From Alphaproteobacteria bacterium RIFCSPHIGHO2_12_FULL_63_12 (GTDB lineage Bacteria; Pseudomonadota; Alphaproteobacteria; Caulobacterales; Parvularculaceae): 37,362 nucleotides of DNA. Each line of letters opens with the position of its first letter. The stretch's first letter is position 1. Under the pieces are notes generated by a model. It made no database searches, was not told the origin of the DNA, and worked only from the letters and a program-made list of their open reading frames with translations. Position numbers and translations under genes: made by a program. The stretch lies in NCBI GenBank assembly GCA_001767925.1, contig MEMM01000003.1, positions 44,732 to 82,093 of the forward strand, given 5' to 3'. Shown one piece after another: positions 24,318 through 32,712 of the stretch.

Positions 24318-24551
24318 CTATTTTTTGGCGATCCGCTGCGTCTGCGCGAGGTTCAGATCGGAGACCGGGGCCTTGCGGGCGGCGGCTTTCTTCTTCGCGG
24401 GCGCCGCCGCGTCGCGCTCAAGGCGCAACAGCTTCAGCTTTTCCGACTTTGCGCGCTGTTTGTCCGCGGCCTGACGCACTTCCGACATCGCGGCGGTTTC
24501 GGCGCTGGCGCGCGCCGCTTTTTTTGAAGCGGGGGAGAGTTTTTCTGCCAT
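24318..24551 (-). CDS. Small basic Ala/Lys-rich protein
   Basis: 77 residues, mostly helical and strongly charged, with Ala, Lys, Arg and Glu dominating (SPASKKAARASAETAAMSEV, DKQRAKSEKLKLLRLERDAA) and a basic stretch KKKAAARK. Composition suggests a nucleic-acid- or ribosome-associated protein, but no named family is recognised. The ATG at 24551 is preceded by AAAGGAT at good spacing, and the amino-acid bias is consistent with a real gene rather than a shadow. Confidence 0.6.
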   Translation of the reverse strand: MAEKLSPASKKAARASAETAAMSEVRQAADKQRAKSEKLKLLRLERDAAAPAKKKAAARKAPVSDLNLAQTQRIAKK

Positions 24552-24602
24552 CGGCCGATCCTTTTTCTGTGACTTGGAGAATGCTCCCGTTTGTCCGGGT
24601 CG

Positions 24603-24673
24603 GGATCATGCTCTGGATTTGTGTTTTGTCGCGCGTTTGATCCGAAAACCGCTTCGCACTTTTCGGAACGCGC
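24603..24673. repeat. Alphaproteobacterial dispersed repeat (GATCATGCTC ... CCGAAAACCG ... CACTTTTCGG)
   Basis: Contains GATCATGCTC followed by CCGAAAACCGCTTCGCACTTTTCGG; CCGAAAA pairs with TTTTCGG, and GCGCGTT with AACGCGC outside it. This GATCATGCTC/CGAAAAGTG element recurs in many alphaproteobacterial genomes. It lies between the small basic protein gene and cspA. Confidence 0.65.
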
Positions 24674-24684
24674 TAATCACGGCG

Positions 24685-24718
24685 AAAAAAAAAACGCCGG
24701 GCGGTTAGGCCCGGCGTT
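24685..24718 (-). terminator. Rho-independent terminator of the cold-shock gene
   Basis: On the minus strand AACGCCGGGC pairs with GCCCGGCGTT around a 6-nt loop, followed by about ten T (plus-strand A run 24685-24694). It starts 27 nt after the cold-shock stop. Confidence 0.92.
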
Positions 24719-24744
24719 CTCTATGCGGAAATTCCCGCGTGGTC

Positions 24745-24948
24745 TTAGATGACCTTGAGCTGGGCCGCCGACGTCTTGCCGCGATCCGACGCGAGCTCGA
24801 AGCTCACCGCCTGACCGTCGTTCAGCGAGCGCAGGCCCGCCGCTTCAAGCGCGGTCGCGTGCACGAACACGTCCTTGCCGCCATCATCCGGCGCAATAAA
24901 GCCGTAGCCTTTTTGCGAATTGTACCATTTCACTTTGCCAGTAGCCAT
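24745..24948 (-). CDS. Cold-shock domain protein (CspA family)
   Basis: 67 residues, the standard CSD size. The RNA-binding motifs are clear: GKVKWYNSQKGYGFIAPDDG (RNP1 KGYGFI) and DVFVHATALEAAG (RNP2 VFVHA), with a closing VSFELASDRGKTSAAQLKVI. These proteins bind single-stranded RNA and DNA and remove secondary structure from mRNA. The ATG at 24948 follows GGAG at close spacing; an in-frame ATG five codons upstream is less likely. It has its own terminator, and a long upstream region (24949-25271) in which a structured cold-shock leader is plausible, as in other csp genes. Confidence 0.96.
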   Translation of the reverse strand: MATGKVKWYNSQKGYGFIAPDDGGKDVFVHATALEAAGLRSLNDGQAVSFELASDRGKTSAAQLKVI

Positions 24949-25271
24949 TTTCGTCTCCTTCAAGACATTGGTTAGTTAGTCGCAAGATCGGATCGCCGCA
25001 CCGCGACGACCCGTAGAAACCGATGTTTTGGAGGAGCGTATAAGCTTGGATCAGAGGCCTAATAGACGGCCCAAAATCATTGGTTCGCAGTCGATATGGG
25101 CGCTGACAGGGGGCAATGCAAGAAAAATCGCGGAATAGCAGGAAAAGGCGCGATAAAGCGGCCGCAGCGCAGCATTTGCGCGCCAAATGATGTGACCCGC
25201 TCAAGGCTCGACATCGATTTTTAGCCGCCATAACTTCCCGCCGGGGCCGGTCGGGGCATGAGGGGGCGTAG
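24949..25271. other. Divergent intergenic region: cold-shock leader and promoter region
   Basis: 323 nt separating cspA (minus) from the membrane protein at 25272 (plus). It is AT-richer than the genes. A TTATAC at about 25038-25043 on the minus strand could be a cspA -10, but no convincing -35 is paired with it, so I call no promoter. No tRNA, repeat or ORF is supported. Confidence 0.5.
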
Positions 25272-26744
25272 GTGAAAATCGTTTCAACTTGGACAGGCGG
25301 CGTCGCCGCCGGCGCCGCCATGATTGCGCAGCCGGCGCGGGCCGCGGACGCCGCGTCGCTCCTTTCCGGCGCGGGGGGCCTTGCCGCCGGGTCGGCGATT
25401 GTGCTGGCGCTGCTCGGCGGGCTGACGGTTGCAATTCTCACCTCGTCGCGCCTTTCCGGCTCGTCGCTGTTCAACCGGCTGTTCATCGTCGTCGCGACGA
25501 CCTCGGCGTTCTTTTCCGCCGTATCGTCCGCGATCGGATTTTCGCTGATCACCTCGCAGGAGACAGCGGATTTTTTCCGCAACGACATTTTGCCGCCCGC
25601 CTTCGGCGTTTTCGTTTTCTTTCTCGGGATCGCGGTCTGGATCGGCGGCGCGGAACTGGTGCGCCATCGCGACTGGTTCCGGGGGCTAGGAAACGGCCCG
25701 GTCGCCACCGCGCTGCAATTCGTCGAGCGGTCGATCAAGATTTTCGTCGTCATCCCGATCTTGTCGCTGATCTTGTTCGTCGTATCGACCTGGACGACGG
25801 TCGTCGGCATCGCCGGCGTCGACGCGGTGCGGCTGACTTATACTTACGAGCTTGACCGGTTGCAGTCGGAATGCGCCGCGATTGTCGGGTGGCGTCAGCG
25901 CGACCTCATCGCACTTGCCGAGCTGCGCCAGTCGGTGCGCGACACGACGAACGCCGCCGACCGCGAACGCAAGGGCGGGTTCCAGACCGGCAGCGCCGGG
26001 CGCGGCGCCGTCGCCGATTATTTCGACGGCGTCGCCCAATGGTACGCCTCGGTCGAGCAAAGCGTCGCCGAAACGCTCGCCGCGCCCGATCCGGCTGGCG
26101 CCTCGCCGTTCGAGCCCGAGATCTGCGCCGCAAGGAGCCAGAAATTACGCGAGGCGCTCTCGGCGAACGCCTATGTCAATTACGACGCCTGGGCGAACGA
26201 CTTTGAATCGGCCTTCAATGATTTCGCGATCATCCTCAATCGCTGGCGCCAGGATCAGCGGGTTGAAACCTTTCTGAAATCGCAGCAGGCATCCTTCGAG
26301 CGCGCCAATCCCAAGCCCGTCGCCGGCATCAGCGCCGCGCAATCGCGCGCGATCAACCGCTTTTCCGAAAGCGTGGCGGCGACACTCGAAGAATCAGCGA
26401 AGGAACTTCGGAACCACAAGCCGCCGATTCCGCTCCGTTCCGCCGCGGAGATATCGCCCGAACGCGGCCTCGCCATTGTCGCGGCGCTGTTCGAGAAGAA
26501 GGCGCTAACGAGTGACGACGGTAAGAAGAAAAAGAAACCAGCCCGCAACGCCGCCGTGATCGCCGCCGAGCGCATCCCGGGGCTTTCCGCCATCACGCCG
26601 CGCGACGCCGTGCTGAAACATGCGCAAGTTTTCTCCGACGTCTGGGCGCTCGGCATCTCCTGGGATTATGCGAGCTATGTGCTGATGCTCGCCTTCTTGT
26701 TCTTCCCCTCCGCTGAACGCGCGGCGGGACGCAAGGACGATTAA
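25272..26744 (+). CDS. Large membrane protein of unknown function
   Basis: 490 residues from the GTG at 25272 (GAGGGG upstream). The N-terminus looks like a signal peptide (GVAAGAAMIAQPARA), followed by four membrane helices at about 35-57, 68-94, 106-127 and 152-178. A long, mostly helical soluble stretch (about 185-455) then contains YELDRLQSECAAI, many charged residues and a KKKKKPAR basic patch near 420. A last hydrophobic helix (YASYVLMLAFLFF) sits at the C-terminus. A topology with a large loop anchored at both ends is likely. I recognise no known domain. Its stop overlaps the convergent 578-residue gene by four bases. Confidence 0.75.
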   Translation: MKIVSTWTGGVAAGAAMIAQPARAADAASLLSGAGGLAAGSAIVLALLGGLTVAILTSSRLSGSSLFNRLFIVVATTSAFFSAVSSAIGFSLITSQETADFFRNDILPPAFGVFVFFLGIAVWIGGAELVRHRDWFRGLGNGPVATALQFVERSIKIFVVIPILSLILFVVSTWTTVVGIAGVDAVRLTYTYELDRLQSECAAIVGWRQRDLIALAELRQSVRDTTNAADRERKGGFQTGSAGRGAVADYFDGVAQWYASVEQSVAETLAAPDPAGASPFEPEICAARSQKLREALSANAYVNYDAWANDFESAFNDFAIILNRWRQDQRVETFLKSQQASFERANPKPVAGISAAQSRAINRFSESVAATLEESAKELRNHKPPIPLRSAAEISPERGLAIVAALFEKKALTSDDGKKKKKPARNAAVIAAERIPGLSAITPRDAVLKHAQVFSDVWALGISWDYASYVLMLAFLFFPSAERAAGRKDD

Positions 26745-28477
26745 CGGGCGAGCCGGTAAACGAAGATTTCGCCTGCGCCTTTTTCAGGCGCGAACTCACG
26801 AGCGAGCGTGAAGCGCGGATCGTCGAGCGGCGCGTCGCGGACGACATAGTCATAGGGAAATTTCGCGGCGATTCCCGCCAGCGCGTCGCCATCCGCCTTG
26901 CTGACAAAACGCGGCGCGCCTCCCCCCAGCGCCGCCTGCCATCGGTCGTTCCACGGCGCGATATCCTGATCGAGAAACGGAAAATCCTTCGAGGCCACGA
27001 CCGCGCGCCGCGCGACAAGGCGCAAACGCTGCGGGTCGATGGCGTGTGAAAAGCCGGGCGCGCCGTTCTGATCGGCGAGGAATATGGCGTCGGCGCCTGT
27101 CTCCTCCAGCGCCCAGCGATAGAGCGTATGCTGATTATCGGCGCGCGGGATCGTCAATTCCCCCCGCCGCAGATAAAGCGCGGCGGGCGACAGGACGAGG
27201 AGGCAAAGCGCCAGCGCCGTCAGGAACGCCGCAGGCGAAAGCCGCCGGGCGATCAACGCATCCGCCGCGCCGATCGCGCCGCGCCCGCTCATCAGCCGGT
27301 AGAAAACCCAAAGCGCGATCATCGCCGAGACGACGACCAGCGCGTCGCCGAGCCGCGCCGCCGGCGTCGCCGCGAAGAAGAGCGCCGCGAAAATGAGGAA
27401 CGCCGCCCAACGCCCGTCCCTGAATTCCGCCGCCGCGAAGGTCGCAATAACATAGAGCATCAACGGCGCGCCCACGATGACATAGCGGAACGGGATCAAC
27501 TCGACAAAGAAGCGGACCGGATGGATCTCGACAAACAGCCAGCCGCAAAAGCAGATGACGAAATAAGAGGCGATCCCGGCGGCGACGAGCTTCCCGCGCA
27601 AAAACGCGCCGCGCATTTTCCAGAGAATAAGAAGAGCGGCCGCGCTCCCCACAATGCCGGCGATCCAGTCGGCGGCGGAAAAAAGGCTCGGAATGAAGTC
27701 GGTCGGATGCCGGATATAGGCGAGGATGCGCGTGTAGGCGTCGGTCGGCAACCGTTCATCGGGCGTCGCGCCGAGCATCAAATACTGCGCGAGGAACAGT
27801 CCCGCGAATATAAGCCCCGCGAGCCATGCCGCCGGCGAAGTGAGCGCGGCGACTTTCTCCGCGCGCGTATAGTCGACAAAAAAGATGAGCGCGACGAACA
27901 CGCCGCCATGCACCGCCATCAAGGGATGGATGAGCAGCGCCGCGGAATAAAGGAGCATCGCCGACGCCGGACGGCGATCAAGGAACAACGTCCATCCCCC
28001 CGTCACGAACAGCAGCGCAAACATCGCAGTTGAAGGATCGCCCCACAGCCAGCCCCAGGCGAAAAGATTTGGAATGGCGAACAGCGACCCGGCGCCGATC
28101 AGCGCGCCGATCAGCGCAAGGCGCCGGTCGCCGGACAGCGCGCGCAGGAACTGAAAAAACACCGCCGGCCAGAGGAGGCACCGCACGAGATTGAGCATCG
28201 CGAGGATGACATCATAATGGACGCCGGTCGCCTTCTGGGCCGCGCCAAGCGCCGCGGCGAGCAGCGTGTCGACATTATAGGCCGTCGTCGTGTTGGTGTA
28301 GAAATCATGGGTCAGGAAGGACGGAGCGATGAAGCGCTCGATCGCCGGATAGCCGTCGACGGAGGGCCAGCCCCAGGGCGTAAATGCGCCGGCCGCATAA
28401 AAGACGCCGGCGACCGCGAGGATCGGCAGTTCGATCCGCTTCTCCATGCCGCCATCGAGCGAATTCGCCGTCTGCAT
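26741..28477 (-). CDS. Polytopic DUF6798-like / GT-C-like membrane protein
   Basis: 578 residues with about 11-13 membrane helices and a C-terminal soluble domain of ~130 residues (from about 450: DNQHTLYRWALEETGADAIFLADQNG ... VYRLAR). Early loops contain DGYPAIERFIAPSFLTHDFYTN. Layout and loop positions resemble GT-C-type lipid-linked sugar transferases and the DUF6798 group; I do not see a certain catalytic DxD. As the last gene of the glycan operon, 10 nt after the HAD gene, it is probably a glycosyltransferase or polymer-handling membrane protein. The start could also be Met11 (28447). The name is tentative. Confidence 0.6.
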   Translation of the reverse strand: MQTANSLDGGMEKRIELPILAVAGVFYAAGAFTPWGWPSVDGYPAIERFIAPSFLTHDFYTNTTTAYNVDTLLAAALGAAQKATGVHYDVILAMLNLVRCLLWPAVFFQFLRALSGDRRLALIGALIGAGSLFAIPNLFAWGWLWGDPSTAMFALLFVTGGWTLFLDRRPASAMLLYSAALLIHPLMAVHGGVFVALIFFVDYTRAEKVAALTSPAAWLAGLIFAGLFLAQYLMLGATPDERLPTDAYTRILAYIRHPTDFIPSLFSAADWIAGIVGSAAALLILWKMRGAFLRGKLVAAGIASYFVICFCGWLFVEIHPVRFFVELIPFRYVIVGAPLMLYVIATFAAAEFRDGRWAAFLIFAALFFAATPAARLGDALVVVSAMIALWVFYRLMSGRGAIGAADALIARRLSPAAFLTALALCLLVLSPAALYLRRGELTIPRADNQHTLYRWALEETGADAIFLADQNGAPGFSHAIDPQRLRLVARRAVVASKDFPFLDQDIAPWNDRWQAALGGGAPRFVSKADGDALAGIAAKFPYDYVVRDAPLDDPRFTLAREFAPEKGAGEIFVYRLAR

Positions 28478-28487
28478 CTTGGCGACC

Positions 28488-29228
28488 CTATTGACCAGCG
28501 AACCGCTGGACCAGCGATTTCACTTCGTCGAAGCGATCGAAGACGACATCGGCCGTCGCCGGCGCCGCCATCCCGTGACGACGCAGGAAGGTGACGGCGC
28601 CGAGATGGGCTTTCGCGCCTTCGCAATCCTTCTTCGCGTCATCGCCGATCATCCAGACCGCCGCGCCGGGTTTCAGATCGAGTTTGCGTCTGGCGATCGC
28701 GAAAATCGGCGCCGCGGGCTTGTCGGCGCCGGCTTCTTCCGATGTGATGACGTGATCGACGATTGATTCCAGTCCGAAATACACGATTTTTCGAAACTGG
28801 ATCTGCGCCGTGAGGTCGGTCACGATCGCCATCTGGATGCCGAGCGAGCGGATGAGGCGCATCGTTTCCTCGACATCGGGAAACAGCGTGGCGGCTGACA
28901 AAAACGTCCGCCAATAAGTCTGCTCGCAGTCGAGCGCCATGACGACGTCGGACCGCAGGCCCGTCAGCTCGATCATGCGCTGGAAATACAGCAGGCGGCT
29001 GTGGGCGCTGGCGTTATCTTTCAAGTCCGCCTTCACGCTCTTGCGCGCGTCGTCATAAAGCGCGTCGAAGCGCGCCGGCGCTATACCCGCGCTGCGGCCG
29101 AGCTTGGCGCGCACTTCGGCGAGCGCCTTGCCGTGCGGATGCTCATAATCGTAAAGCGTGTTGTCGAGATCGAAGATGACCGCGCCCGGCCGCTTCGTCA
29201 GGACTTCCCGATCGCAGTTTATTTTCAT
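28488..29228 (-). CDS. HAD-superfamily phosphatase
   Basis: 246 residues. Motif I is VIFDLDNTLYD with nucleophile Asp20 and acid Asp22; motif II is the VTDLT threonine; motif III lysine lies in ADKPAAPIF; motif IV is MIGDDAKKDCEGAKAHLG. A helical cap sits between about 30 and 110, the pyrimidine-5'-nucleotidase/gph-like group. The product would be a cytosolic phosphatase for a small phosphate ester. In this operon, with an aldolase, a kinase and a nucleotidyltransferase, it may dephosphorylate a glycan-precursor intermediate. The ATG at 29228 has GAGGG upstream and is 9 nt after the preceding stop. Confidence 0.88.
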   Translation of the reverse strand: MKINCDREVLTKRPGAVIFDLDNTLYDYEHPHGKALAEVRAKLGRSAGIAPARFDALYDDARKSVKADLKDNASAHSRLLYFQRMIELTGLRSDVVMALDCEQTYWRTFLSAATLFPDVEETMRLIRSLGIQMAIVTDLTAQIQFRKIVYFGLESIVDHVITSEEAGADKPAAPIFAIARRKLDLKPGAAVWMIGDDAKKDCEGAKAHLGAVTFLRRHGMAAPATADVVFDRFDEVKSLVQRFAGQ

Positions 29229-29237
29229 GGACGCCCT

Positions 29238-31373
29238 CTAATCCCTCACGCGCCGCTGCCGCGTTCGCCGGATAAGGTGAATGATGACGATCAGCTGCAT
29301 GACGCCAAGCAAGCCGTTTTCCCATGCCGGTTCCGGCCCCAGCAGATCGTCCGCCTCCGGCGCGAGTTTACGGATAATCAGGCGAATGTCGTCCGCGTCG
29401 ATTTCGCCTTCGACATCGAATTCGACAAACCCGTCCATGCCGGGCGGATGCTGGTCGAGCCTGACGCCGCACAGCCCGATGAGGCAGCGCGCGAGATCGG
29501 CGAAGTCGGTCGCATCGCGCCATCGAACCGAAAGCTTGAGCGGCCCCGGCGCTTCCATCGACGCCGCATCGAGGCCCGTCTTATCGACGGGGCTGAGCGA
29601 AAAGACGAGGTCCGAGCGCGTCATTTGCGGCTGGATATACCGCTCGCGGTCGCTGGCGCGACGGTCGATCGCGGCGACGACGGCGGCGAGGTCGTAGCCC
29701 CGATCGCCGACATCGCGGCGGATTTTCAGGCGCCGCCGCAGCGCGTCGTCCATGTCGAGGAAGACCGTCGCATCAAACATCTCGCGCAGGGACGTTGAAT
29801 AGAAAGTGTGCAGGCCGCTCACCATCACGACGTCGTTGCCGCGCATCCGCCGGAACGGCGTGAAGCGGCCGGTGCCGTGATCGTAATGACGCTGCGAGAT
29901 CGCGCGCTCGGCAAGGAGCGTTTGCACGTCGACCGTCAGGGCTTTCAAGTCATTGGCGCGCGGGTCGAGGTGAGTCAAAATCTGCCACATCGGCGCGCCG
30001 CGTTCAAAGCGATGATAGTCGTCGCCCGAAAGCGAGATGACGGAGTTCGGACTGAAGAGATTTTCAAGCGCGCGGGCGAGCGTATCCTTGCCGGAGCCTG
30101 AATCGCCGGCGATGCCGATGGCGACCGGCTTTCGCGACAGGCGGAAAAAGTCGTTCGACGCGACGCCGCGCCGGTAGAGCGAGGCGGCGATCATCACGCC
30201 CGCCAGCGTTCTCAAGGTGACGATCATCGACAGCGGGCGTTCGAAATCGCCAAGGCGTTCAGCGAAGGGCGCGGTCAGATCGAGGCCAAGCAGAGGCGCG
30301 CGCGCGCCGGTCGCCAGCAAGAACTGTTCGACGACGAAGAGCGTCGCATAGGCGCCGACCAGCAGCGCCGCCCGCCCCCTTGATTCCTCGCGAAGCTGAT
30401 AAAAGACGAGGAACGGAACCGACCAGATGAACCATCCGGGCGCCGCCGGCGCGAGCGTCAGGACGGTCAGGAAGCCGACGCCAAGCAGCGCGAACAAAAG
30501 ATCGAAATTGATGCGGCCAACCGCGAACGCCGCGTAAACCGCCGCCGCATAGCCGATAAAGAAAAGATAGAGCTGATGGCCCTCGCCGATCGGCAGCACG
30601 AAGCGATAGAGCCGGTCGACTTCCGGGCTTAAAAATATCATCGCCTGCGCGCCGGGCGACAACAGCACGGGGATTTGCAGCATGGCGGTCGCCGTCGCCG
30701 CGGTCAGCAGGAAAAGCGGGCCCTTTGGCCGGAACTGGCGGTTGTTGATCGCATAGAGAAGAAGAAACGGCGCGGCGAGCGCCATGCTGAATTTCGCGCT
30801 GATCGCGCAGGCGAGCAGCACGCCTGCCGCCTTCGCCCAGTGATGCCGCAACGCCAGCAGCGCGCCGCCGAGAAACGCGACCGGCACGATGTCCGTCTGA
30901 CCGTGATAATAGGTCGTGTAGATGACGATGGGCGACAACCAGTAAAACCACGCGACATAACGCTGACGATCTTCAAACAGCCGGCAGAGCACGACGAACA
31001 GCGCGTAATCCGCCGCCAGAAGGCTCGCTGAAAACCCGAGGCGCGTGAAAAGATCGCCGCCCGTCGCCGCGTCGAGCGCCATGCCGGCCGCAACCGACGG
31101 CGCATGCGCGATATACATGACGACGCCATAGGGAAACGCGTTTCCGGGCCCGCCCGCCGCGATGAACGCCGACCACGGATCGAATGAAGGATGGAGCAGC
31201 GTCTCCCGCATGAACGGAATGAACAGCGTTTCTTGGACCTGCGGGATGAAGAGAAGGACGAGCGTCAGGCGGATGATCCATCCCGCCCAGAAAACCGGCG
31301 TCGGCTCGATTGAAAAATCGCGCGGCCGCCAGCCGAACAGCGGCCCTTGCGGCGGGACCTGCCGCTTCTTCAT
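29238..31373 (-). CDS. GT-C-like membrane protein fused to a PRK/uridine-kinase-type P-loop kinase
   Basis: 711 residues from the ATG at 31373 (the frame extends to 31439 but would overlap the GDPD-like gene). Residues 1-400 are polytopic with about ten helices and a GT-C/PIG-M-type loop containing YHGQTD (156-161). Residues 416 to about 640 are a kinase: Walker A GDSGSGKDT (423-431), SGDDYHRF (449-456), LTHLDPRAND, RHYDHGTGRF, VSGLHTFY, and the PRK-type KIRRDVGDRGYD. Fusing a kinase to a lipid/sugar-transferase-like membrane domain is not a standard architecture. The kinase would face the cytosol. Its substrate, likely a sugar, ribulose-phosphate-like or nucleoside compound, is not known. 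A C-terminal hydrophobic stretch (LLGVMQLIVIIHLI) follows. Confidence 0.75.
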   Translation of the reverse strand: MKKRQVPPQGPLFGWRPRDFSIEPTPVFWAGWIIRLTLVLLFIPQVQETLFIPFMRETLLHPSFDPWSAFIAAGGPGNAFPYGVVMYIAHAPSVAAGMALDAATGGDLFTRLGFSASLLAADYALFVVLCRLFEDRQRYVAWFYWLSPIVIYTTYYHGQTDIVPVAFLGGALLALRHHWAKAAGVLLACAISAKFSMALAAPFLLLYAINNRQFRPKGPLFLLTAATATAMLQIPVLLSPGAQAMIFLSPEVDRLYRFVLPIGEGHQLYLFFIGYAAAVYAAFAVGRINFDLLFALLGVGFLTVLTLAPAAPGWFIWSVPFLVFYQLREESRGRAALLVGAYATLFVVEQFLLATGARAPLLGLDLTAPFAERLGDFERPLSMIVTLRTLAGVMIAASLYRRGVASNDFFRLSRKPVAIGIAGDSGSGKDTLARALENLFSPNSVISLSGDDYHRFERGAPMWQILTHLDPRANDLKALTVDVQTLLAERAISQRHYDHGTGRFTPFRRMRGNDVVMVSGLHTFYSTSLREMFDATVFLDMDDALRRRLKIRRDVGDRGYDLAAVVAAIDRRASDRERYIQPQMTRSDLVFSLSPVDKTGLDAASMEAPGPLKLSVRWRDATDFADLARCLIGLCGVRLDQHPPGMDGFVEFDVEGEIDADDIRLIIRKLAPEADDLLGPEPAWENGLLGVMQLIVIIHLIRRTRQRRVRD

Positions 31374-31396
31374 TTCTTCAATGGTCGAAGGGTCGG

Positions 31397-31990
31397 TCAA
31401 TCGAGCGCCTTTTCCCAAAGTTCGGGACGCTTGGTGCAAACCGCGTCGGCCTTTACGCCCTCGCGGGCAAGCAGCGCGCGCAGTTCCGGAATTCCCTCAG
31501 TCCGCCCCTGCAATTCAGGCGACACGAGGCACAATTTGAAGCCGAGCGATTGCAGATGCGCCGCCTCATGTCCGCTGACTGGAAATCGCGTGAAGCAATC
31601 GATCCAGATCCAGCCGACCTTGCCGGCAAGCGCGTAAGCCGTGTCGATCGATTCAAATTCGGAGACCCGCACGGCCGTCCGCTTTTCGCCGGCGCGCGCG
31701 GTTTTCACGAGAAACGGGAACGACTGGTCGAGAAAGAAAAAGGCGTCGATTTTCTTCGCCGCCATCAGGGCGAGGAGGCGCTGTTCCAGCCCTTCTTCTT
31801 TGACGTTCAGAATGAGAAGGCGGTGGCGGTAATGATCGAGCCATCGCTCGAAATCCTCGCCGCCGGCAAAGGCGTCATGATGGATGATCAGCCGCCCGCC
31901 CTCCGAGCGGATGTCGACCTCGACGCCGTAGTGCGTCGGCGTTTCGCGAAGCTGTTCGATCGTATTGCGGCGATGCGACACCAGGATCAT
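31397..31990 (-). CDS. GDPD/PI-PLC-like phosphodiesterase
   Basis: 197 residues without signal peptide. The N-terminus carries the TIM-barrel phosphodiesterase pattern: SHRRN (His6), GVEVDIRS (Glu24, Asp26) and LIIHHDAFAGG (His37/His38), matching the metal- and phosphate-site positions of glycerophosphodiester phosphodiesterases, but the usual GHRG...PENT start is shortened. The later barrel strands (LLILNVKEEGLEQRLLALM, WIWIDCFTRFP) fit. The start overlaps the GT2 stop as ATGA, so the two are coupled. In this context it could trim or transfer a phosphodiester-linked group of the glycan. Confidence 0.75.
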   Translation of the reverse strand: MILVSHRRNTIEQLRETPTHYGVEVDIRSEGGRLIIHHDAFAGGEDFERWLDHYRHRLLILNVKEEGLEQRLLALMAAKKIDAFFFLDQSFPFLVKTARAGEKRTAVRVSEFESIDTAYALAGKVGWIWIDCFTRFPVSGHEAAHLQSLGFKLCLVSPELQGRTEGIPELRALLAREGVKADAVCTKRPELWEKALD

Positions 31991-32712
31991 CGCGCGTCTC
32001 CCTCGATCATGCGGCGGCGAAGTTCAAAACTGAAATCGACCGTACGCCGGATGAATTTTCGCTTCGCTTTCCAGTTGATGTTCCAGTGCGACGTTCCATG
32101 CGCGCGCGCCCCAAACGTCACGTCGAACCGCTCGACGACAAGCCGGTTCGCCTTCGCCTGATAATAGGCGAAAAGATCGAGCGAGAAATCGTGCGGCGGC
32201 GCCGTCCACGCGTTGAAAAAGCGGCGGTGAAACACCGTCGGCTGCGCATTGATGTCGATGAGCGGCCGGCCGAGGAGAAGCGTTTCGAAAATCGCCATGC
32301 CGCCAGTGAAGATTTCATCGCCAAGCGGACGCCCGCGCCGTCGCCCCTTCACGAACAGGTTTTCAGGATCGGACGAGGCGTCAAACAGCGCCGCCGCTTT
32401 CAGAAAATCAGCCGGATCGGTCTGCATGTCCGCATGAGTCCAGCCGAGCACCTCGCCGCGCGCGGCGGCGAGCCCGCTCAAGATTCCAAATCCGTAACCC
32501 TGATTGACCTCGACGCGAACGCTGCGGATCTGCGCGTCATTCGCGAGGAGCGACTTCAACACGGCGGGGCTCTCGTCCGTCGATCCATTATCGACAAGGA
32601 CGATTTCGACGTCCTTGCCGGCAAAACATTCACGGCATCGCGCTGTCAGCAGCGGCAAATTCGCCGCTTCATTGTAGCATGGGATGACCAGCGAATGTTT
32701 CGGCGCCGTCAT
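31987..32712 (-). CDS. Family 2 glycosyltransferase
   Basis: 241 residues of the GT-A fold: SLVIPCYNEAANLPLL at the N-terminus, IVLVDNGSTDES (Asp41), RVEVNQGYGFGILSGL, and the DxD-like WTHADMQTDP (93-100). Family members add a sugar from an NDP-sugar or act as dolichol-/undecaprenyl-phosphate sugar synthases. The C-terminal part is soluble, with no membrane helices, so the sugar acceptor may be presented by a neighbouring membrane protein. The start at 32712 overlaps the methyltransferase stop (ATGA), while its own stop overlaps the GDPD-like start, showing tight translational coupling. The frame's longer upstream part is a shadow of the methyltransferase. Confidence 0.9.
   Translation of the reverse strand: MTAPKHSLVIPCYNEAANLPLLTARCRECFAGKDVEIVLVDNGSTDESPAVLKSLLANDAQIRSVRVEVNQGYGFGILSGLAAARGEVLGWTHADMQTDPADFLKAAALFDASSDPENLFVKGRRRGRPLGDEIFTGGMAIFETLLLGRPLIDINAQPTVFHRRFFNAWTAPPHDFSLDLFAYYQAKANRLVVERFDVTFGARAHGTSHWNINWKAKRKFIRRTVDFSFELRRRMIEGDAR

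Noticed and set aside
24418-24609. Minus-strand ORF overlapping the small basic protein
   Set aside because: Overlaps the better supported 24318-24551 gene in another frame and lacks a good ribosome binding site.
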